Shown here: piece by piece, positions 6,924 to 9,735 of the stretch
Layout: the number at the start of each line of letters is the position of its first letter
How positions within the stretch are numbered: the stretch's first letter is position 1
Source: Pseudorhodobacter sp.
GTDB taxonomy: Bacteria; Pseudomonadota; Alphaproteobacteria; Rhodobacterales; Rhodobacteraceae
DNA: 9,735 bases
Direction: 5' to 3'
Assembly: GCA_024641255.1 (NCBI GenBank)
Contig: JAHEDL010000028.1
Coordinates: 1-9,735, forward strand
Position numbers and translations under genes: made by a program
The notes under the pieces: model-generated
What the model was told of the DNA's origin: nothing
Databases searched by the model: none
Seen by the model: only the letters and a program-made list of their open reading frames with translations

Positions 6924-6930
6924 CGCAAAC

Positions 6931-8130
6931 ATGGCACCCGACGGACAGATGACCGCCCAAACCCTCGCCCCCAATGTCTATGACGCCGAACCGATCCCCG
7001 ACGCAGCCCGCGCCGAAATTGACCGCCTGCTCAGCAGCGGCGATCTGTTCCGCTACACTGCCGCCGAAGGTGCGCCGGTCGCCCTGTTGGAACAAGAATT
7101 CGCCGATCTGCTGGGCGCAAAATACGCGCTGGCGGTTGCCTCGTGTTCGGCCGCGCTGTTCTTGTCGCTGAAGGCGCTTGATCTGCCGCGCGGTGCCCGC
7201 GTTCTGATCCCGGCCTTCACCTTTGCCGCCGTGCCCTCTGCCGTGGTTCACGCCGATTGCACCCCGGTGCTGGTCGAAGTTGGTGACAACTACCGCGTCG
7301 ACATGGCCGATTTCGCCGCCAAGATCGACGATGCGCAGGCCGTCATCATCAGTCACATGCGTGGCCATACCTCGGATATGGATGCGATCATGGCGCTGTG
7401 CGATGCCCGCAACATCCCGGTTGTCGAAGATGCCGCGCATAGCCTTGGCACGCAATGGCATGGCCGCAACATCGGCACCATCGGCAAGATCGGCTGCTTT
7501 TCCTTCCAGTCCTACAAGCTGGTCAATGCTGGCGAAGGTGGCATCCTGATCACCGACGACCCCGAACTTGCCGCGCGCTGCGTCATCATGTCGGGCGCGT
7601 ACGAATCGAACTGGAAGAAACACCCCGGCATGCAAAACAGCTATATGCTGTGGCAAAACAAGCTGCCGCTTTACAACATGCGGATGCAGAACCTGTCGGC
7701 CGCCGTGATCCGCCCGCAGCTGCCCGAAGTCGCCAGCCGCGTCGCCAAAGGCCGCGCCGGGCATGACCGCGTGGCAGATCAGTTGAACACCTCGGCCTAT
7801 CTGGCCGTGCCGCCCGCGCTTGCCCCCGAAGACCGCGCTCCCGATTCCATCCAGTTCAACCTGACCGGCGACTGGACCGATACCGAAGCGCTGCGCTTTC
7901 AATCCGAAGCCAAAAAGCGCGGCATCACCGTGCAGGTGTTCGGCCTGTCCGACGGCAACGCCCGCGCCTTCTGGAACTGGGAATTCCTTGGCCCCGCCCC
8001 CGAACTGCCGCAGACCCGCGCCATGTTGATGCGCGCCTGCGACGTGCGGCTGCCCACCCGCCTGACCGAGGCAGAGCTGGATTACATCGCAACCGCCATC
8101 CTGTCGGCAGCGGCCACGGTGAAAGCATAA
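6931..8130 (+). CDS. DegT/DnrJ/EryC1/StrS-family PLP-dependent aminotransferase
   Basis: This 399-residue fold-type I PLP enzyme belongs to the family that usually aminates keto-sugars or related carbonyl compounds. The hallmark EDAAHS motif is at 166-171 (D167 near the PLP pyridine nitrogen), and the PLP lysine is K196 in FQSYKLVNAGEGG (192-204). SCSAAL (71-76) is the phosphate-binding N-terminal helix start, and IPAFTFAAVPSAV (93-105) is also characteristic. The length is normal for the family. ATG 6931 has AAGGA 11 nt upstream, somewhat far; ATG 6949 with GGA close by is an alternative that would remove six residues. The gene is 139 nt from the oxidase gene and has its own candidate promoter, so it is probably a separate unit. 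No sugar-nucleotide genes are nearby, so the substrate is unknown; a role in surface polysaccharide or phosphate-stress physiology is only a guess. Confidence 0.87.
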   Translation: MAPDGQMTAQTLAPNVYDAEPIPDAARAEIDRLLSSGDLFRYTAAEGAPVALLEQEFADLLGAKYALAVASCSAALFLSLKALDLPRGARVLIPAFTFAAVPSAVVHADCTPVLVEVGDNYRVDMADFAAKIDDAQAVIISHMRGHTSDMDAIMALCDARNIPVVEDAAHSLGTQWHGRNIGTIGKIGCFSFQSYKLVNAGEGGILITDDPELAARCVIMSGAYESNWKKHPGMQNSYMLWQNKLPLYNMRMQNLSAAVIRPQLPEVASRVAKGRAGHDRVADQLNTSAYLAVPPALAPEDRAPDSIQFNLTGDWTDTEALRFQSEAKKRGITVQVFGLSDGNARAFWNWEFLGPAPELPQTRAMLMRACDVRLPTRLTEAELDYIATAILSAAATVKA

Positions 8131-8139
8131 ATCACGCGG

Positions 8140-8167
8140 GCGGCTGCATTTTCCCCCTTGCAGCCGC
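8140..8167 (+). terminator. Hairpin after the aminotransferase gene
   Basis: GCGGCTGCA (8140-8148) and TGCAGCCGC (8159-8167) form a perfect 9-bp stem with a 10-nt loop, starting 9 nt after the aminotransferase stop. It has no T-run after the stem, so it is a weaker intrinsic terminator or a 3'-end stabiliser. Its right arm overlaps the -35 of the proposed tRNA promoter. Confidence 0.6.
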
Positions 8168-8186
8168 GCCGTCCGTCGCTTATCTG
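8158..8186 (+). promoter_or_regulatory. Candidate promoter of the first tRNA-Gly gene
   Basis: TTGCAG (8158-8163), a 17-nt spacer and TATCTG (8181-8186) give a start about 10 nt before the tRNA. The same TTGC-type -35 and 17-nt spacing occur before the second tRNA-Gly (8403-8431) and before the tRNA-Cys-like fragment (8995-9023), which supports the call even though each hexamer match is partial. Confidence 0.45.
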
Positions 8187-8203
8187 ACCCTCATCCAGAC
8201 GGT

Positions 8204-8278
8204 GCGGGCGTAGCTCAGGGGTAGAGCATAACCTTGCCAAGGTTAGGGTCGTGAGTTCGAATCTCATCGCCCGCTCCA
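8204..8278 (+). tRNA. tRNA-Gly (anticodon GCC), first copy
   Basis: A complete 75-nt cloverleaf. The acceptor stem is GCGGGCG (8204-8210) with CGCCCGC (8268-8274). The D-arm is GCTCAGGGGTAGAGC, the anticodon stem is TAACC/GGTTA with GCC at 8236-8238, and the T-loop is GTTCGAATC. The 3' CCA is encoded (8276-8278). It reads glycine codons GGC and GGU. It is identical to the copy at 8445. Confidence 0.97.
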
Positions 8279-8290
8279 ACTGGAAAGCTT

Positions 8291-8317
8291 AAAGGGCGCG
8301 CTTCGGTGCGCCCTTTT
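8291..8317 (+). terminator. Intrinsic terminator of the first tRNA-Gly gene
   Basis: AAAGGGCGC (8291-8299) pairs with GCGCCCTTT (8308-8316). Inside, a G-T wobble and a C(TTCG)G cap form a very stable UUCG tetraloop. The T-run TTTT lies at 8314-8317. It begins 13 nt after the tRNA CCA. Confidence 0.9.
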
Positions 8318-8355
8318 GCATTTCCCGCCCAGCGTAACATCTTGTTTTGCATAAT

Positions 8356-8397
8356 TTTTGCGCCACAGATCGCGGGCGTTACATTTCTGTGGCAAAA
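8356..8397. repeat. Inverted repeat between the two tRNA-Gly genes; its left arm recurs after the second tRNA
   Basis: TTTTGCGCCACAGA (8356-8369) pairs with TCTGTGGCAAAA (8386-8397) apart from a 2-nt bulge, with a 16-nt loop. The 13-nt left arm TTTTGCGCCACAG recurs exactly at 8554-8566, just past the second tRNA terminator. An outer GTAAC/GTTAC pair (near 8335 and 8378) could extend the structure. Function is unknown; it may be a remnant of the duplication that produced the two tRNA genes. Confidence 0.45.
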
Positions 8398-8402
8398 CCT
8401 GC

Positions 8403-8431
8403 TTGCCCTGCCCCGCAACACAGGCTAGTAA
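8403..8431 (+). promoter_or_regulatory. Candidate promoter of the second tRNA-Gly gene
   Basis: TTGCCC (8403-8408), a 17-nt spacer and TAGTAA (8426-8431) give a start about 7 nt before the tRNA. The hexamers match consensus weakly, but the layout matches the other tRNA promoters in the window, and the upstream tRNA has its own strong terminator, so a separate promoter is needed. Confidence 0.4.
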
Positions 8432-8444
8432 ACCGCCACGGAGT

Positions 8445-8519
8445 GCGGGCGTAGCTCAGGGGTAGAGCATAACCTTGCCAAGGTTAGGGTCGTGAGTTCG
8501 AATCTCATCGCCCGCTCCA
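8445..8519 (+). tRNA. tRNA-Gly (anticodon GCC), second copy
   Basis: Identical over all 75 nt to the tRNA at 8204-8278, including the encoded CCA (8517-8519). The anticodon GCC lies at 8477-8479. The two copies start 241 nt apart, and the sequence between them is not duplicated apart from the short element described at 8356. Confidence 0.97.
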
Positions 8520-8527
8520 ATCAAAAC

Positions 8528-8551
8528 GGCCGTCCTTCGGGGCGGCCTTTT
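8528..8551. terminator. Bidirectional intrinsic terminator between the second tRNA-Gly and the DUF2218 gene
   Basis: GGCCGTCC (8528-8535) and GGGCGGCC (8540-8547) form an 8-bp stem with one G-T wobble, capped by a TTCG loop and followed by TTTT (8548-8551). AAAA at 8523-8526 supplies a near T-run on the opposite strand, so the structure can also end the convergent small gene at 8579-8860. Confidence 0.88.
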
Positions 8552-8578
8552 GCTTTTGCGCCACAGCGCAACCTGCGC

Positions 8579-8860
8579 CTAATCGGCCCAGCGCATCGTG
8601 GCAAAGCCTTCGCGAAACGCAAACCTTTCCAGATGCTTGTCGATCACCATCTTGGCACCGTCGCGCTTGTCTGCCGCCAGATCGGCAAAGCGCACCCGCA
8701 GCGCCTCGGCATTGGCCGACACTTCGGCGGTGCCAAAGCCAAACGGAATCCTCCCTGCGGTGTCGTCAAAGCTGACCTCGATTTTATGGGCAAAATGTTT
8801 GCACAATTGCTGCAGATATTTCGCCGCGTTGGGGGTGATAAATTCGCCCGTCAGATCCAT
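8579..8860 (-). CDS. DUF2218 family small protein
   Basis: A 93-residue cytoplasmic protein matching the DUF2218 pattern as I recall it: YLQQLCKHFAHK (15-26), a short strand with GRIPFGFG (36-43), and the C-terminal HLERFAFRE (76-84). There is no signal peptide or membrane segment. The length is usual for the family. The start ATG (8858-8860) has AAGGA 10 nt upstream. The function of the family is not established to my knowledge; members often sit near oxidoreductase or siderophore-related genes, but nothing of that kind is next to it here. It is the only minus-strand gene in the window. It converges on the tRNA-Gly pair and has its own promoter with a palindromic operator (8873-8917). Confidence 0.85.
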   Translation of the reverse strand: MDLTGEFITPNAAKYLQQLCKHFAHKIEVSFDDTAGRIPFGFGTAEVSANAEALRVRFADLAADKRDGAKMVIDKHLERFAFREGFATMRWAD

Positions 8861-8872
8861 GAGTCTTTATTC

Positions 8873-8917
8873 CTTACTAATACAGTAAGAATATAGCACC
8901 CAAACGCCACATCACAA
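8873..8917 (-). promoter_or_regulatory. DUF2218 promoter with palindromic operator at the start site
   Basis: On the minus strand, TTGTGA (-35, 8912-8917), a 16-nt spacer and TATATT (-10, 8890-8895, 5 of 6 consensus) give a start near 8883. The palindrome CTTACT-N5-AGTAAG (8873-8889) abuts the -10 and covers that start, the standard position for a repressor site. The RBS AAGGA begins at its downstream edge. The regulator is not in the window. Confidence 0.6.
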
Positions 8918-8994
8918 CCACTTCCCCACAAGCCCGCGCAGCCCCCGGCAAAATCCCGCCCCGCTTTGTCTGCGCAGTTGCACGCAAAACCCCC

Positions 8995-9023
8995 TTGCAC
9001 GCCGCCCCGCTTTCCCCTATCTG
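8995..9023 (+). promoter_or_regulatory. tRNA-type promoter before the tRNA-Cys-like fragment
   Basis: TTGCAC (8995-9000), a 17-nt spacer and TATCTG (9018-9023). The -10 is identical to that of the first tRNA-Gly promoter and is followed by similar sequence (TATCTGA then CC). It would start about 8 nt before the tRNA-Cys-like fragment. TTGCACGC occurs twice, at 8978-8985 and 8995-9002, 17 bp apart. It may now drive the gene at 9190. Confidence 0.4.
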
Positions 9024-9037
9024 AACCTGACCTTCGG

Positions 9038-9074
9038 GGCGGGTGGGCAGGCAGGCTATGCGCTGGATTGCAAA
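9038..9074 (+). pseudogene. 5' half of a tRNA-Cys(GCA)-like gene, broken after the anticodon loop
   Basis: The segment lines up with positions 1-38 of a bacterial tRNA-Cys. It has acceptor strand GGCGGGT, D-stem GCAG/ATGC (9047-9050, 9058-9061) around a loop holding GG, the 5' anticodon strand CTGGA (9063-9067) and loop TTGCAAA with anticodon GCA (9070-9072). Directly after the loop the expected TCCAG is GCCAA. No T-arm, acceptor 3' strand or CCA follows; the sequence becomes AT-rich. Position 8 is G instead of the near-universal U, so the half is also degenerate. It could be a cut tRNA at an integration boundary, or a chance resemblance. Confidence 0.4.
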
Positions 9075-9085
9075 GCCAAATTTGT

Positions 9086-9107
9086 TAAGTTTGAAATCAA
9101 TAACTTA
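9086..9107. promoter_or_regulatory. Inverted repeat TAAGTT-N10-AACTTA
   Basis: Perfect 6-bp arms (9086-9091 and 9102-9107) lie in AT-rich sequence between the tRNA-Cys-like fragment and the HTH gene. A second short palindrome, AAAACG-N2-CGTTTT, lies at 9163-9176, just before that gene. Both could be regulator or recombinase sites. The rest of 8918-9189 shows nothing further that can be named. Confidence 0.3.
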
Positions 9108-9189
9108 GCACCTCGAGACAGCCCAGACAAAACAAGCACAAAAAGAGAACCTGATACCGGGAAAAACGCCCGTTTTGGGGTCTTTTGCC

Positions 9190-9735
9190 ATGGCTAAAGT
9201 GACCGCCCTGCATGGTTCATCGCCTAGCGGGTGGTCGCGTGATCGGTGGGTTTGGCTTAAGACGGTGACGGCTGATGGCCGCTTACTGCCGATGGCGCGC
9301 CTGCTTGCCAACGTGCTTGCCCAAGGCTTTTCCAACCATGAAACCGGGGAGTGCAACCCCGGCATTGCGGCGCTTATGAAGGCGCTTGCCGCATCGCGCC
9401 GGACTGTGTTCCGCGCGCTGGCAGATCTTGAGGAAGCCGGATGGCTTGCAAGGCGCGGCGGCGAAGCACCCGGAAAGACCGCAACCTATTGCTTCCGATA
9501 CCCTGAACGGGTGCCAAGCGTGACACCCGAACGGGTGCCGCCTGTGACACCAACGGGTGCCACGGAAGAAAATCCCCCCATACCCCCCTATAAGGATAAA
9601 CCAAATATGAACCAAAATGCGGGCGCAAATCGCTGGCCTAGATCGGCAACAAAAGTGGTGGTGCCGGGTTGTGTTCGCCCTTGCCCGACTTCGCAGCTTG
9701 TGGAGATCGGCAGCGAGAGCGAATTCGCGTGGGAT
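9190..9735 (+). CDS. Winged-helix (HTH_36-like) protein, phage/plasmid replication-initiator-like, 3' end beyond the window
   Basis: The frame stays open from ATG 9190 to the end of the window (182 codons, no stop), so the gene is 3'-partial. Residues 16-100 form a DNA-binding unit: RLLPMARLLANVLAQGF (31-47), then NPGIAALMKALAASRRTVFR (56-75), a recognition-helix pattern, and LEEAGWLARR (80-89), the usual wing start of HTH_36 proteins in phage and plasmid replication genes. A proline-rich, repeat-encoded linker follows (107-136). The tail (about 165-182) is acidic and ends at the window edge in EFAWD. No clear SD is seen; GGGG at 9177-9180 is 9 nt upstream. The frame is open back to a TAG at 9106-9108 but contains no earlier ATG. 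It lies beside a broken tRNA-like sequence. A transcription regulator of a mobile element is the alternative. Confidence 0.72.
   Translation, partial: MAKVTALHGSSPSGWSRDRWVWLKTVTADGRLLPMARLLANVLAQGFSNHETGECNPGIAALMKALAASRRTVFRALADLEEAGWLARRGGEAPGKTATYCFRYPERVPSVTPERVPPVTPTGATEENPPIPPYKDKPNMNQNAGANRWPRSATKVVVPGCVRPCPTSQLVEIGSESEFAWD
9505..9618. repeat. Short tandem repeats followed by an AT-rich tract inside the HTH gene (candidate iterons and origin)
   Basis: GAACGGGTGCC occurs at 9505-9515 and 9529-9539, with a third copy lacking the first base at 9552-9561. GTGACACC occurs at 9520-9527 and 9544-9551. The unit is 24 bp, and the third copy is 2 bp closer, which changes its frame: the first two units encode PERVP and VT, while the third gives PTGAT. 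About 30 bp later, 9589-9618 is 77% A+T in otherwise GC-rich DNA. Repeats plus an AT-rich tract within an initiator-like gene is the layout of lambda-type origins. Confidence 0.4.

Noticed and set aside
6913..7902. Minus-strand open frame of 329 codons
   Set aside because: It lies entirely opposite the aminotransferase gene, which has clear family motifs; the antisense product shows none.
8204..8519. CRISPR-like array from the repeated sequences
   Set aside because: The only long repeats are two tRNA genes 241 nt apart; there is no series of regularly spaced repeats.
8492..8896. Plus-strand open frame of 134 codons
   Set aside because: It runs through the end of the tRNA-Gly gene and its terminator and lies opposite the DUF2218 gene.
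9283..9615. Minus-strand open frame opposite the HTH gene
   Set aside because: The plus-strand frame has a recognisable winged-helix pattern; the antisense frame has none.

Overview
The window looks like a chromosomal segment of a Rhodobacteraceae-type alphaproteobacterium. The evidence is the high-GC coding style, protein sequences typical of that family, tRNA genes that encode CCA, and weak or absent Shine-Dalgarno sites inside operons. The assignment rests on recognition from memory, not on a search. All protein genes read on the + strand except one small gene at 8579-8860.

Positions 1-6791 hold an apparent amine uptake and catabolism locus. A terminator-like hairpin (34-65) precedes two overlapping HisM/HisQ-type ABC permease genes (79-960, 957-1787). 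A 144-nt gap with two GATC-containing palindromes follows. Then come a glutamine-synthetase-like ligase (1932-3272), a class I glutamine amidotransferase (3348-4034), a second glutamine-synthetase-like ligase (4133-5485) and an FAD-dependent amine oxidase (5490-6791). The set fits the gamma-glutamylated polyamine (Puu-type) route: import of an amine, ATP-dependent coupling to glutamate, oxidative deamination and hydrolytic release of glutamate. The aldehyde dehydrogenase, ABC ATPase and binding protein are not in the window. A diverged palindromic repeat of an alphaproteobacterial type overlaps the amidotransferase stop codon.

Positions 6792-8130 hold a separate unit: a DegT/DnrJ/EryC1-type PLP aminotransferase preceded by a good Pho-box-like direct repeat with a correctly spaced -10, and by an inverted repeat covering its Shine-Dalgarno site.

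Positions 8131-8917 hold two identical tRNA-Gly(GCC) genes, each with its own plausible promoter and UUCG-loop terminator. A convergent small DUF2218 gene follows, with a clear promoter and a palindromic operator at its predicted transcription start.

Positions 8918-9735 look like the edge of an accessory element. A third tRNA-type promoter leads into a tRNA-Cys(GCA)-like 5' half that ends right after the anticodon loop. AT-richer sequence follows, then a gene running off the window that encodes an N-terminal winged-helix (HTH_36-like) protein. Its proline-rich linker is encoded by short tandem repeats followed by an AT-rich tract, which resembles the lambda O-type arrangement of a replication origin inside its initiator gene. 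This is the most speculative and most interesting part of the window.
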